DNA of 64,000 bases. Origin: Paenibacillus brasilensis (GTDB lineage: Bacteria; Bacillota; Bacilli; Paenibacillales; Paenibacillaceae). The DNA lies in the NCBI RefSeq assembly GCF_009363115.1, contig NZ_CP045298.1, positions 2,200,001 to 2,264,000 on the forward strand, given 5' to 3'. This document shows positions 48,274 through 56,258 of the stretch, one piece after another (the stretch's first letter is position 1; every line of letters begins with the position of its first letter). A model generated the notes under the pieces. That model was given only the letters and a program-made list of their open reading frames with translations, did not search any database and was not told where the DNA came from. Made by a program: the position numbers and the translations under genes.

Positions 48274-48591
48274 ATGAGCTATTCTCGAATACTAAAATGG
48301 ATATCAGGTATATTCGAATTGGTGCTTGCCGTACCGATTGTGGGAGGAGCCATTGTCATCGGGACCGGCTACTCTGCTCTGGGGTTCATGCTTGTCCTGC
48401 ATGCAGTCACACTCATCCTGTCTTTACGCAATCAGGAAGCGATCTACGGCTCTGCATGGGGAATACTCACCTCTTTGCTGGCTTGGATTCCCGTCGTGGG
48501 CTGGGTTCTACATTTGATCGCAGCGATCCTTCTGATGGTCTCCGGCTCGAAAAGAACAAAACGCTATCATTATCCGCCAAACCAACTATAA
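48274..48591 (+). CDS. Small three-helix membrane protein, unknown
   Basis: A 105-residue protein with three hydrophobic segments (LAVPIVGGAIVIGTGYSALGFMLVLHAVTLIL; ILTSLLAWIPVVGWVLHLIAAILLMVSG). The ATG at 48274 has CGGAGGT upstream; the longer frame lacks a site. A terminator follows. The function is not recognised. Confidence 0.75.
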   Translation: MSYSRILKWISGIFELVLAVPIVGGAIVIGTGYSALGFMLVLHAVTLILSLRNQEAIYGSAWGILTSLLAWIPVVGWVLHLIAAILLMVSGSKRTKRYHYPPNQL

Positions 48592-48600
48592 CCACAAGAA

Positions 48601-48648
48601 ATACTCCTGACGGTACTGATCTCATCTTCTGTCAGGAGTATTTTTCTG
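48601..48648 (+). terminator. Terminator after the membrane protein gene
   Basis: ATACTCCTGAC pairs exactly with GTCAGGAGTAT and is followed by TTTTTC. Confidence 0.85.
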
Positions 48649-48814
48649 AGTATAATGATCCCCCTGAGAAGAAACAACCTAACCCTTGTCTTTTACAAGA
48701 ATTGAGCTGTATGTCTCCCCTTTCTTAATAAAAATAAAGCTCTTCTTCCCCTGTAAAATGGAGCAAAAGTATGTAAAACGAAAACCAATTAAACTTAATG
48801 ATTACTACTCTATT

Positions 48815-48852
48815 AGTAGAAAATCACAAAAAAGTACTACTCGGTGAGTAGT
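48815..48852. promoter_or_regulatory. Two inverted repeats, candidate operators for the gene at 48973
   Basis: CTACT...AGTAG (48815-48829) and ACTACTC-GGT-GAGTAGT (48836-48852) share the half-site ACTAC. They lie about 120 bases before a small helix-turn-helix gene and may be its autoregulatory sites. Confidence 0.5.
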
Positions 48853-48972
48853 GTGTCAATAAGATATACGAAAAAAGTTTTACGATCCAGGTAGTGTAGT
48901 GTAGGATATAATAACAAATAACTAAATTATTAATTTTGTATCCACAATATTTTCTTAAGGAGGCTCATTAAC

Positions 48973-49233
48973 GTGAGTCAAATTCATTTTAAACTGAGTG
49001 AAACACTAGAAATGATTGGAGCTACACGTAACAAGATCGCGGTGGAGTCGAAAACAAGACCTGCTACTATTCTTGATTTAGCAAGTGGCGATACAAAAAC
49101 CATTAAGCTGGAAACCTTGGTTAATATCTTAAATGCAATAAACGAAATCGCTCATAGCCACGGTTTGGAAAAAACATTTGGTATTGAAGATATCATTCAG
49201 TACGTCCCTCAAAGCACAGAAAATACGCGCTAA
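48973..49233 (+). CDS. Small Cro/XRE-type DNA-binding protein
   Basis: An 86-residue protein. The helix-turn-helix is LSETLEMIGATRNKIAVESKTRPATILDLASGDTKTIKLETL, a Cro/C1 variant. The start is a GTG with AAGGAGG eight bases upstream. A perfect terminator overlaps its stop. It sits just outside the element boundary at 49423. Confidence 0.8.
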   Translation: MSQIHFKLSETLEMIGATRNKIAVESKTRPATILDLASGDTKTIKLETLVNILNAINEIAHSHGLEKTFGIEDIIQYVPQSTENTR

Positions 49234-49260
49234 TCCACTTGAGGATAGCGCGTATTTTCT
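49220..49260 (+). terminator. Terminator of the small Cro/XRE-type gene
   Basis: AAATACGCGCTA pairs exactly with TAGCGCGTATTT, followed by TCTT. The stop codon is in the left arm. Confidence 0.85.
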
Positions 49261-49369
49261 TAATAATATGATTCTATTTTCCAAAAGGGAATACAACCCT
49301 TCTAAGTTCTTTACTTCGTAAAACACAATAGCAGAGATATGCCTTCAAAACATTTTCCATAAAATAAAA

Positions 49370-49398
49370 AATCTCCTACGCCCACAAGCGTAAGAGAT
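49370..49398 (-). terminator. Terminator downstream of the tRNA-Ser 3' end
   Basis: On the - strand ATCTCTTACGC pairs with GCGTAGGAGAT, then TTTTTTATTTT. It is the host terminator that originally ended the tRNA-Ser transcript. Confidence 0.75.
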
Positions 49399-49422
49399 TG
49401 GTTTAATATTCAACGAAGTTAA

Positions 49423-49482
49423 TGGCGGAAAGAGTGGGATTCGAACCCACGCACGCCTCGCGACGCCTAACTGATTTCGAGT
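49423..49482 (-). repeat. Displaced 3' half of tRNA-Ser(CGA): element attachment site
   Basis: On the - strand the anticodon loop CTCGAAA, a variable arm with a five-pair stem and GCGA loop, the T arm (GTGGG-TTCGAAT-CCCAC), acceptor strand TCTTTCC, discriminator G and CCA are visible. The D arm and 5' acceptor strand are missing. Upstream sequence agrees with only part of the anticodon stem (TGA/TCA). This is the fragment left when an integrase inserts in a tRNA 3' half. The intact copy is expected beyond base 64000, near the integrase. Confidence 0.8.
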
Positions 49483-49577
49483 CACATAGTTGACGCTAGA
49501 GTTCCGTTAATCCCTCGCTGTGTCACCGTTTAGCTTGCGGTCACATAGCGGACTGATTCCGTTAACCCTACGCTGTT
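49482..49577. repeat. Two imperfect direct repeats beside the att site
   Basis: TCACATAG at 49482 and 49541 is followed, after 12 and 9 bases, by TTCCGTTAATCCCTCGCTGT and TTCCGTTAACCCTACGCTGT respectively. The units are 56-59 bases apart and adjoin the att fragment. They could be arm-type binding sites of the integrase. Confidence 0.65.
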
Positions 49578-49650
49578 TGAATTAGTTTCTTCTATTATAA
49601 TAGCACGCGCATATAGAGCTATCAAGAGAACACGTCTATGAACGAAGAAA

Positions 49651-49680
49651 AAGCGCCCACCTCCGAAGAGATGAGCGCTT
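49651..49680 (-). terminator. Terminator at the left end of the element's main operon
   Basis: On the - strand AAGCGC pairs with GCGCTT, followed by TTTCTTC. It lies just after the stop at 49690. Confidence 0.55.
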
Positions 49681-49689
49681 AGTTTATCG

Positions 49690-49896
49690 TTATATTAAGC
49701 TACCCCGAGATAAAAAATAATGTCCGGATTGTTTTCGCACCAGATTCCGGGCCGTCGCGCAGGGGCCTTGGGGGTACGGCCCTCGCAGTCTCCACGCAAA
49801 AAGACGCTCATTCATCCGCTTTTGATAGCGTAAATAAGCGTTGTTTTCGATCGGACACGCGCAGCCATACGCAGCACCCGGCCACTTTTTATGCAT
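49690..49896 (-). CDS. Possible 68-residue element protein, unknown
   Basis: An ATG at 49896 starts a basic protein (HKKWPGAAYGCACPIENNAYLRYQKRMNERLFAW...ATARNLVRKQSGHYF) with two adjacent cysteines. No clear ribosome binding site is seen. The downstream terminator and the protein-like composition support it. Confidence 0.4.
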   Translation of the reverse strand: MHKKWPGAAYGCACPIENNAYLRYQKRMNERLFAWRLRGPYPQGPCATARNLVRKQSGHYFLSRGSLI

Positions 49897-50382
49897 CGTT
49901 TATTCACGTACATATTCACAAAACACATATTATGCGAATATGTCTGCGCTCGGAACCCGCGCCATTATGCGGTTGATACCGCGCTGCATAAACGTACCAT
50001 ATGCAATGTATATACATAATCCGTATAAACCTCGTAGCTACGCGGTTTCCCGCCCTATCTGGCTATCTACCCGCTGGTAACGTATGCAGTGAAATACGCT
50101 GGTTCTCACGTTCGTTATGCACTGCGTATGCAGCCGGAACGTATAGCGTAAATCCGCCACACCCGAAAGTTTCCGAAGCTATAAAACCGTGGAACTCCGC
50201 GCCCCCACTGGACCTCCAGCTATTAGCACGCTTTCGTATCCGAAAAATTCCGAAGGGGTCACGCGTCCGGAGGCTCGTGTAGAAAAATTCACGCTACTTG
50301 AACTTTTGTAACACGTTAACTGACGCAGCAACTCCGCACCACTACACCGCCGATCGTGCATTACGCCCGCTTCTCGTTTACT
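49897..50382. other. Element stretch without recognised gene
   Basis: About 490 bases just downstream of the two terminase-like helix-turn-helix genes. GC-rich and full of short TACG/GCGT motifs. Short open frames occur, but none has a site or familiar composition. A DNA-packaging site or regulatory RNA are possible. Confidence 0.4.
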
Positions 50383-50667
50383 TTACGATAGACCCGTTTC
50401 GCGGAAAAACCACTCGATATCCCGCGTTGCCCGGACGCGTGCCCTTCCGCGATTCTCACGCATTAATTCGCCTGCACGTCGTTTGATCTCCCGTTTCAGT
50501 TCACGCTTAAAGTCTGGCCGTTTACGGTAACGGTAAAGCGTCATACGCGTAATACCGAGCCGACGCGCTATTTCTTCGTGGCTCGGTCGCTTAACATCGG
50601 ACAGTAACGCAATAGCCTCGTAGTGAACATCACTGAGAGGTAGGCGTCGGCTCGATCGCTTATTCAT
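50383..50667 (-). CDS. phBC6A51-type helix-turn-helix protein (second small-terminase-like)
   Basis: A 94-residue protein. The helix-turn-helix HEEIARRLGITRMTLYRYRKRPDFKRELKREIKRR is of the phBC6A51 (PF13022-like) kind, found in phage small terminases and insertion-element helix-turn-helix proteins. The start ATG at 50667 overlaps the end of the preceding gene, implying coupling. The C-terminus is basic. A DNA-recognition function is likely. Confidence 0.65.
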   Translation of the reverse strand: MNKRSSRRLPLSDVHYEAIALLSDVKRPSHEEIARRLGITRMTLYRYRKRPDFKRELKREIKRRAGELMRENRGRARVRATRDIEWFFRETGLS

Positions 50668-51049
50668 CACTGGCTTGACGTACTTTCAACGCCTCGATAC
50701 GAGCTTTAAGCGCCTCAATATCCGTGCCGCTCTCGCTATTAACGTTAGCTGTGACTTCGACCTTATCGGACAGCATGCCGTGGATTTGAAGTACGAGCTT
50801 CGCCATAGCTGCGTTTTTCTCCGCAATAGCGATTTCCGGAAGTATAGCGATCAACGCGGGCAGGTCGTCAACATTGTTACGGACAATCTGACGCTTCAGT
50901 TCCGCCTCGAACGCAGGATCGCGCTTCCACTGGTAGATAGCGGATGGCGTAACGTTACACTCCTCTGCTATCTCCGTAATTGGCGGGCGCTCCCCCGGCG
51001 GTAATGACAAGTATTGTATCGCGGTATAATGCTTCGCTTCTAGTTTCAT
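50660..51049 (-). CDS. phBC6A51-type helix-turn-helix protein, small-terminase-like
   Basis: A 129-residue protein. The N-terminal helix-turn-helix (PPITEIAEECNVTPSAIYQWKRDPAFEAELKRQI) is followed by helices and a coiled-coil tail (DIEALKARIEALKVRQ). This layout fits phage small terminase subunits that mark DNA for packaging. Satellites such as PICIs carry their own. The ATG at 51049 has AAGGGG about 10 bases upstream; a longer in-frame extension would overlap the DUF2577 gene and is rejected. Confidence 0.65.
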   Translation of the reverse strand: MKLEAKHYTAIQYLSLPPGERPPITEIAEECNVTPSAIYQWKRDPAFEAELKRQIVRNNVDDLPALIAILPEIAIAEKNAAMAKLVLQIHGMLSDKVEVTANVNSESGTDIEALKARIEALKVRQASDE

Positions 51050-51101
51050 ATTAACGTATCCCCTTTCGTAAGTAAAAGAGCGAGCCGCAGCCCGCCCGTT
51101 A

Positions 51102-51545
51102 TTAAATCCGCCCCAACACGATATAACGCTGCCCTTCGTTAAACGACGCAATCGCCACACGGTCGCCCGCCTTCAGCGTGTCATGAAACGTAATCTCGAA
51201 CTCGCCGGACGTGAAGCACCCGAAATTAAACACGTCGCTGAACGCCTTCGAATTAACAGGCGCAGACGATTCCGTCTCCTTCGTTACGCGTGTATAGCGG
51301 CTGAGTTCGAGTGTCGTCGGCTCCACCGCTTTAACGGACACCTTTCGCGTATGTTCACGCAAATGCTCCGGTATAATTACGTCGTCCCCGTCGAGCTCGA
51401 TCTTCATGTTATCGATTTGAACGCGTAGAGCTGGCGGAGGTGCGAGGATCGTCGCGTATTCGATCGCGACCTCTACGTTGTATCCGAGTTGTTTAATAAC
51501 GTCAATCAACTGCGATACGCCGCCTCCGTCTATTCGTTCGATCAT
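51102..51545 (-). CDS. DUF2577-type phage tail/baseplate protein
   Basis: A 147-residue protein. The pattern ALRVQIDNMKIELDGDDVIIPEHLREHTRKVS plus the ending LKAGDRVAIASFNEGQRYIVLGRI fits DUF2577, a family found in PBSX-like contractile tails near the tape measure. The start ATG has AAAGGAGG upstream. It follows the tape measure gene. Confidence 0.7.
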   Translation of the reverse strand: MIERIDGGGVSQLIDVIKQLGYNVEVAIEYATILAPPPALRVQIDNMKIELDGDDVIIPEHLREHTRKVSVKAVEPTTLELSRYTRVTKETESSAPVNSKAFSDVFNFGCFTSGEFEITFHDTLKAGDRVAIASFNEGQRYIVLGRI

Positions 51546-51563
51546 AAATGAATCCTCCTTTCG

Positions 51564-53642
51564 TTACATCGCTAATCTGCGAGCCAGCACACCGGCGAGC
51601 TTTTCAATATCCGATTCCTCACGGATCGTTGCGTTGATCGTGATGTTTACGTCACCACGACCCTCGTTTCTCCGGTATTCATCTGCCTGTCCGCGAGTCA
51701 ATACGCGCTCTCCTTTATGAAGTTCAGCCTTATATCCATCGAACGGGACATTATTCAAACCGCCTGAGTGCTTCCCATCCTCTTTCCAGGCATTAAAGCG
51801 TTGTATACCTGTTGGCCCATTGTATCCCGGAGTAGCCACACCTTGGTAACTTATCTTCCCGCCTGATTTAGCCTTTTCCGCATAGGCCGCCGATCTTTCT
51901 TGTGCCGCGCTTGCTGCTTGTGCAAACTCTGACGCTCCTATACCTACGACAGCTCCGCCAGCGCCTCCGATTACAGCTCCCCAAGGTCCGAACCGAGACC
52001 CGAGGTTTGCACCGGCCCCACCGAGAAGAAGCGAACTAGCTACCGGATTATTCCCGATTTCCTTAAGAACTCCGGTTACTACAGCCGCACCTATATCAAC
52101 TCCGACCTTTGTTGCAGCTTGGAGTAAAGGACCGGAAGCTTTGAGTGCTTTACCGATCGTATTACCAATTTTACGACCTGTTTCCTCAAACGCCGCACTA
52201 CCTCCGTTATCCCACCATTTGTTGAATGTAGCCATCACATCGTCAAAGATAAAAGCAATCTTACTTTGGATGTCGGGAAGCCGGTTGAATGCGGGGTTGT
52301 TGATAAAGTGCGACTTGAGGTAATTTTTGGCGGTATTGACCGTACGCTCTACCGCCGCGGTAATCTGCGGAGTATACTTAACGACGAAATCCGAAGCAGC
52401 TTGTGCGAGCTTCTTAAGGATCGGCATCGTCGGAAGCAATGCGGATATCTGCAACGTTTCGATTGCGCCCTGGAATTGTTCGACCGCACCCGCTGCGTTG
52501 TCCATCTTCTTCGTTGCGACTTGCAGCGCGGTTACGTTCGCCATCTCTTGTTGGAACTTCTTAACGCCGGCCGCGCCCTCTTTAAAGAGGATGTTACCTG
52601 CGCGTATCGCATCAGACCCGAATATTTGATGCAAGTAGTAATGACGCTGTTCGTTCGTGAGCTTCCCGAATCGGTTCTTTAACAAGTCCGCTACTTGCGC
52701 TAGGTCTTTAATCTGGCCTTTATTATCGTAGAAAGCGGAATGAATCAGGTTGCTCGCTGTCAGGAATTTCTTCGTCTCCTTTGCCGCCTTAGACGTACCC
52801 ACCTTGAGTCCCGTCTGCGCTGCGACATACTTCTCAATGTCCTTCGTAACCGCTTGTACGGAGGTTCCAGTTGACTTAATGCCCTTCTTGCTCATAAAAG
52901 CGAGTGCGTCCGTAGTATTTACGGTCAAGAGGTTGAAGTCTTCGAACATACCGTACGCCTTGTCCGTTGCTGGAACCAAGTTGGACAGGAACGTCTTCAG
53001 CGACGTACCTGCGTCCGCACCTTTCAGCATATTGTTCGCGAATAGGCCTAACGCTGTATTCGTATCCTTAAACGACATCCCTACGCCGTCAGCCACCGAG
53101 CCAACCGCAGCCAGTGAGTAGCGTAAATCATGAACGTCCGTAGCTGACGCGTTCGCAGTCCCGGCGAGGATATCCGCAGCTTGTGCCGCCTGTAGTCCGT
53201 CCTTTTTGAAGCCGTTAAGTGAGTTCGACATGATTTCCGCAGATTCCGCTAGACCGAGACCGCCAGCCGTCGCGAGGTTCAGCGCTGCGTTAAGACCGCC
53301 CGCTTGGACCTGTGCAGTGGACATACCCGCCTTTAAAAGCTCCTCGATCCCTTGTGCGGCTTCAAGCGCAGAGTATTTCGTTAGAGCTCCTTGTTGAAGC
53401 GCGAGCTGCTGCATAGCTTTCGTCTGCTCATCGGTCGCGCCCGTTAACGCTTGAATCGTAGACATTTGGCTTTCAAAATCCATTGCTTTTTTCAAAGAAT
53501 CCCCGGCAATTGCGACCCCAGATACAGCCGTACCTAATCCCGCAGCCACGGCTCCAAACTTCATCATGCCGCCCATTGCCCTACTAAGCTTGCTAGATAG
53601 ATCGTCCTTGAGGCGTAAATGCCCGATTAAATCGAAGCTCAA
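51564..53642 (-). CDS. Phage tail tape measure protein (TP901 family)
   Basis: A 692-residue protein. The TP901 core is clear in the first 250 residues: ALTGATDEQTKAMQQLALQ, YSALEAAQGIEELLKAGMSTAQ, LSAVG-like LAAVGSVADGVGMSF and TSLKTFLSNL. A glycine-rich hydrophobic stretch lies near 540-600 and a Gly/Arg-rich tail (GERVLTRGQADEYRRNEGRG) near 670. Tape measures set tail length and eject DNA; 692 residues would imply a short tail. The TTG start overlaps the previous stop by four bases. No tail tube, sheath or major tail gene is adjacent. Confidence 0.88.
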   Translation of the reverse strand: MSFDLIGHLRLKDDLSSKLSRAMGGMMKFGAVAAGLGTAVSGVAIAGDSLKKAMDFESQMSTIQALTGATDEQTKAMQQLALQQGALTKYSALEAAQGIEELLKAGMSTAQVQAGGLNAALNLATAGGLGLAESAEIMSNSLNGFKKDGLQAAQAADILAGTANASATDVHDLRYSLAAVGSVADGVGMSFKDTNTALGLFANNMLKGADAGTSLKTFLSNLVPATDKAYGMFEDFNLLTVNTTDALAFMSKKGIKSTGTSVQAVTKDIEKYVAAQTGLKVGTSKAAKETKKFLTASNLIHSAFYDNKGQIKDLAQVADLLKNRFGKLTNEQRHYYLHQIFGSDAIRAGNILFKEGAAGVKKFQQEMANVTALQVATKKMDNAAGAVEQFQGAIETLQISALLPTMPILKKLAQAASDFVVKYTPQITAAVERTVNTAKNYLKSHFINNPAFNRLPDIQSKIAFIFDDVMATFNKWWDNGGSAAFEETGRKIGNTIGKALKASGPLLQAATKVGVDIGAAVVTGVLKEIGNNPVASSLLLGGAGANLGSRFGPWGAVIGGAGGAVVGIGASEFAQAASAAQERSAAYAEKAKSGGKISYQGVATPGYNGPTGIQRFNAWKEDGKHSGGLNNVPFDGYKAELHKGERVLTRGQADEYRRNEGRGDVNITINATIREESDIEKLAGVLARRLAM

Positions 53643-53983
53643 TTACGGATCACCCACTCCCGATAACGGTCGATCGCACGCAGCAACTTACGCAGCGCAT
53701 CGTGTACAGTTAACGTTTGACGCATTGCATTTCGACCGCGATCCACAGCGTTATCCGCTTTCTCAAGCGCATCCGAAAGCCTACGCATTCGGTATCCAAC
53801 GGTCTTAATCGAGTGAACCCCGGAAGCCTCAAATTGCGCGGCTGTCTCCGTCCACGTTGCGTGCTGCTCCGCGTGGTTTGTTCGGAATCCGTAGTTACCC
53901 GGCCGAGTATACGTGATGATCTCCGCGAGTAAGTTCGCAATTGGAACTACACGCTCAAAAGCTGCCGTGATATTATCCGACAT
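53639..53983 (-). CDS. Helical element protein, unknown
   Basis: A 114-residue protein, mostly helical (TWTETAAQFEASGVHSIKTVGYRMRRLSDALEKADNAVD). It has a GGGGGAG site before the ATG at 53983 and is coupled by TTGA overlap to the tape measure gene. Its position suggests a tail-assembly chaperone-like role (inference only). Confidence 0.6.
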   Translation of the reverse strand: MSDNITAAFERVVPIANLLAEIITYTRPGNYGFRTNHAEQHATWTETAAQFEASGVHSIKTVGYRMRRLSDALEKADNAVDRGRNAMRQTLTVHDALRKLLRAIDRYREWVIRN

Positions 53984-54031
53984 GTTACTCCCCCTATCGT
54001 TGTTGCGCCGCCTTCGCTTCCTTCGGCCAAC

Positions 54032-54292
54032 TTATAAGTACCAACTGCCAATAGCTTTCGGCTTCACTGGCTCTACTGGTGCAAATAAATAACCACTCCT
54101 AGTCCTAAGTGTTTCAATCGCGTCATCTACTCCCCACACCTTGCCGTTATCGTCAATGGATACGCCGGACAAGTCCACCAGTGTGTACGCGGCGTCGAGT
54201 GCATCCGGAAGCACGCCAGCATTTCTTGACGCGACCAGAAACTCCGCCCGGACAAGGCGTTTATTTGCGGTCTCTAAAACACCATCGCTCAT
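54032..54292 (-). CDS. Short scaffold-like protein (GP20/DUF4355 C-terminal pattern)
   Basis: An 86-residue protein. The core RAEFLVASRNAGVLPDALDAAYTLVDLSGVSIDDNGKVWGVDDAIETLRTRSGYLF resembles the C-terminal end of phage scaffolding proteins, with the usual coiled-coil N-terminus missing. The ATG overlaps the preceding stop as TAATG. It may be a remnant or a capsid-size modifier. Confidence 0.55.
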   Translation of the reverse strand: MSDGVLETANKRLVRAEFLVASRNAGVLPDALDAAYTLVDLSGVSIDDNGKVWGVDDAIETLRTRSGYLFAPVEPVKPKAIGSWYL

Positions 54293-55173
54293 TACTCCGC
54301 CGCCTTTCCTGCCCCAACGCTTAACGTCGAATTCTCGTCGTCTTTATAAATCCAAGCCAAGTCTTCCTCAGTTTGGCGAATACGGTCCCCCTCTTCGTCC
54401 ACAAACGGCTTTGGCGTGTATTCTGGATGTTTAACAAAAAACGAATCCGTATCGTTGATATAGCGCGCATAATCCGCCCCGAATGTTTCTTCTGCCGCGC
54501 TGTTTACGATAACGCTACGGTGAATGCGTGAATCCTCAACGAGCATTTGCGCAATCTCAAGGACTTCGCTGGCCCCGCGAAAATCCTCGCTTTGAAACGG
54601 CCTCATCAAACCGTCGTACATCTCGCCGAGTTCTCTACGGACGGAAGTCGTTACCGCGGCAGCGCCAGTGCCTTTTTGGGAGTTACCGTCCCCTGGAGTA
54701 GCGAGGACCTTCGTTGTGAGCTCCGCAAAGTCGTCCCGGACAAGCTTCGCAAGGTACGGGTCATCCAACTTTTCGATGAAGCCGCGCAGCTTATCAAACG
54801 CCGACTTCTGCGACGTGGCGAACATTAATTCCGTTTTCAGTGACCGGAAAGCGTCCTCAAATCGGCCGAGTTTCGTCGCATCCGGCTTTCTCGGCGGCGT
54901 GTAAATCACCTTTTCGGCTTCCTGGATTGTCTTTTTGATGTTCGCGACGTACTTTTGTCTCATCGTGTGTGTTTTTTGCAAGAATTCAATCGCATGCTTT
55001 TGTTTAGCTTCGGCTTTGACCTCCTGCTTGCCCTCTTCGGTGAGGCGGCGGTCCGATTCTATCTGTGAAAGTTCAGCGGAGAGCTTCCTTTTATATTCCA
55101 GCATCATACCAGTTGAGGATTGTTCAATTTCGCGTGCTCTCTGTAAACTTGCCTTTGCTTTTGCGTAACTCAT
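54292..55173 (-). CDS. Coiled-coil element protein, unknown
   Basis: A 293-residue protein. Residues 1-90 are a charged coiled coil (AREIEQSSTGMMLEYKRKLSAELSQIESDRR). A middle helical part contains FDKLRGFIEKLDDPYLAKLVRDDFAEL, and the C-terminus is acidic (FVDEEGDRIRQTEEDLAWIYKDD). ATG 55173 has AAGGGG about 7 bases upstream. Coupling to the scaffold-like gene suggests a joint structural role. Confidence 0.65.
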   Translation of the reverse strand: MSYAKAKASLQRAREIEQSSTGMMLEYKRKLSAELSQIESDRRLTEEGKQEVKAEAKQKHAIEFLQKTHTMRQKYVANIKKTIQEAEKVIYTPPRKPDATKLGRFEDAFRSLKTELMFATSQKSAFDKLRGFIEKLDDPYLAKLVRDDFAELTTKVLATPGDGNSQKGTGAAAVTTSVRRELGEMYDGLMRPFQSEDFRGASEVLEIAQMLVEDSRIHRSVIVNSAAEETFGADYARYINDTDSFFVKHPEYTPKPFVDEEGDRIRQTEEDLAWIYKDDENSTLSVGAGKAAE

Positions 55174-55192
55174 TTTCATTTCCCCTTTTAGT

Positions 55193-55513
55193 TTAGTTTG
55201 CTTGTACGTCCTTCGCCGCAGGCTTGCCGCCTCTGCCCTCCGTCAAAACGTAACTCACGCGCAAGCCGACCGGCACCTCCGCCGTGTCAAATGATTCGCA
55301 GTCGGATAGATGGAAGAATACGCGGCTATCACCGGACGAAATGAACCCGTAGCCCCGATCGCTAAAGTACGAGACTACGCCGGATTTACGCTTTACCCTC
55401 GCCGGTTCAACCGACTCCCTCCGACTGATACCGAGTGACGGGCCGATGCTGGTGATCTCATCGCCGGTACCGATGCCGCCTGTCCACGTTTTTGAATTGA
55501 TGAATTTACTCAC
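55193..55513 (-). CDS. Cold-shock-domain-like protein
   Basis: A 106-residue protein. Residues 40-106 read KRKSGVVSYFSDRGYGFISSGDSRVFFHLSDCE...GLRVSYVLTEGRGGKPAAKDVQ. This has RNP1-like (GYGFIS) and RNP2-like (VFFHLSD) motifs of an OB-fold cold-shock domain. The GTG start overlaps the preceding stop (GTGA), with GAGGAGG upstream. It may bind element mRNA or ssDNA. Confidence 0.75.
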   Translation of the reverse strand: MSKFINSKTWTGGIGTGDEITSIGPSLGISRRESVEPARVKRKSGVVSYFSDRGYGFISSGDSRVFFHLSDCESFDTAEVPVGLRVSYVLTEGRGGKPAAKDVQAN

Positions 55514-55863
55514 GCTGATTCCTCCTCTTGTTCTTCCTCCGTCGCGTTTGACCATGATATCTTTGTACTCTGCTTTCCCGTCAGCCGATTTTGTACAAGC
55601 TTGCGACCATATCCGCTCCCTCGTTTGGTAAGGTGATAATGGCCGAGTACATTGCAGTGATAGTCAACAATGTCTGCTCCAAGGCACCGATGAACTATGC
55701 GTGTCACATGCTCAAAGTTAGACCAAGCAACGTCAATAAGCGGATAAGCTTCGTAAGTTACGTTATGGCGGTCTATGACGCTACCGTCCTCCGCGACCAA
55801 TATGACGAGTGTTTTCGTGACGTCTCCAGAAACGTAAACCTGTTGATACACCGAAATCTTCAT
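55510..55863 (-). CDS. Element protein of unknown function
   Basis: A 117-residue protein with beta-rich N-terminus (KISVYQQVYVSGDVTKTLVILVAEDGSVID). A possible His/Asp cluster (VDYHCNVLGHYHL) could bind metal. ATG 55863 has AAAGGAG nine bases upstream. It overlaps the cold-shock-like gene by four bases. Confidence 0.6.
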   Translation of the reverse strand: MKISVYQQVYVSGDVTKTLVILVAEDGSVIDRHNVTYEAYPLIDVAWSNFEHVTRIVHRCLGADIVDYHCNVLGHYHLTKRGSGYGRKLVQNRLTGKQSTKISWSNATEEEQEEESA

Positions 55864-55940
55864 CCGACCAACTCCTTTTGTATTTTTAGGCACGGCAAAT
55901 AGCCGGCCGACGGAAATCGCCCGGTAGATTACCGTAAAAT

Positions 55941-56246
55941 CTATTCGGATTTCATTATTTCTTGGAGTCGGTAGAGAATAGCGTATCTTACCTCTGCTTT
56001 CTTGACTCCGTAGTTTTTCGTTGGAGACTCAGCCTTGCACACTTCAATTGCGAACTTCTCAACCAACCGATACACGCTCTCATCACTCAAGCTCTCAAGT
56101 TGCTTTTTGGTTACGCGTTTACTGACGTACTCATCCATACCATCAAACAAGAACTGTTTTTCCAGTGTGTCAATATTAGGCGGCCGGAATGTTAACGGCC
56201 TTTTTGCTCCATACTCGACCGAAAACGCCTCTAACTCTGTTTGCAC
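55941..56246 (-). CDS. Helical element protein, unknown
   Basis: A 101-residue protein, mostly helical (KRVTKKQLESLSDESVYRLVEKFAIEVCKAE). GTG start at 56246 with GAGGAGG about 8 bases upstream. It lies after the helix-turn-helix gene by 12 bases. The function is not recognised. Confidence 0.6.
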   Translation of the reverse strand: MQTELEAFSVEYGAKRPLTFRPPNIDTLEKQFLFDGMDEYVSKRVTKKQLESLSDESVYRLVEKFAIEVCKAESPTKNYGVKKAEVRYAILYRLQEIMKSE

Positions 56247-56258
56247 GTTATCGCCTCC

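Noticed and set aside
49423-49577. Complete tRNA-Ser gene
   Set aside because: The D arm and 5' acceptor strand are missing; only the 3' half is present.
50001-50361. Short frames in the gene-free stretch near the terminase-like genes
   Set aside because: No start signals and no similarity; kept as non-coding.
54109-54434. Two frames opposite the scaffold-like gene
   Set aside because: They overlap genes with good start signals and translational coupling on the other strand.
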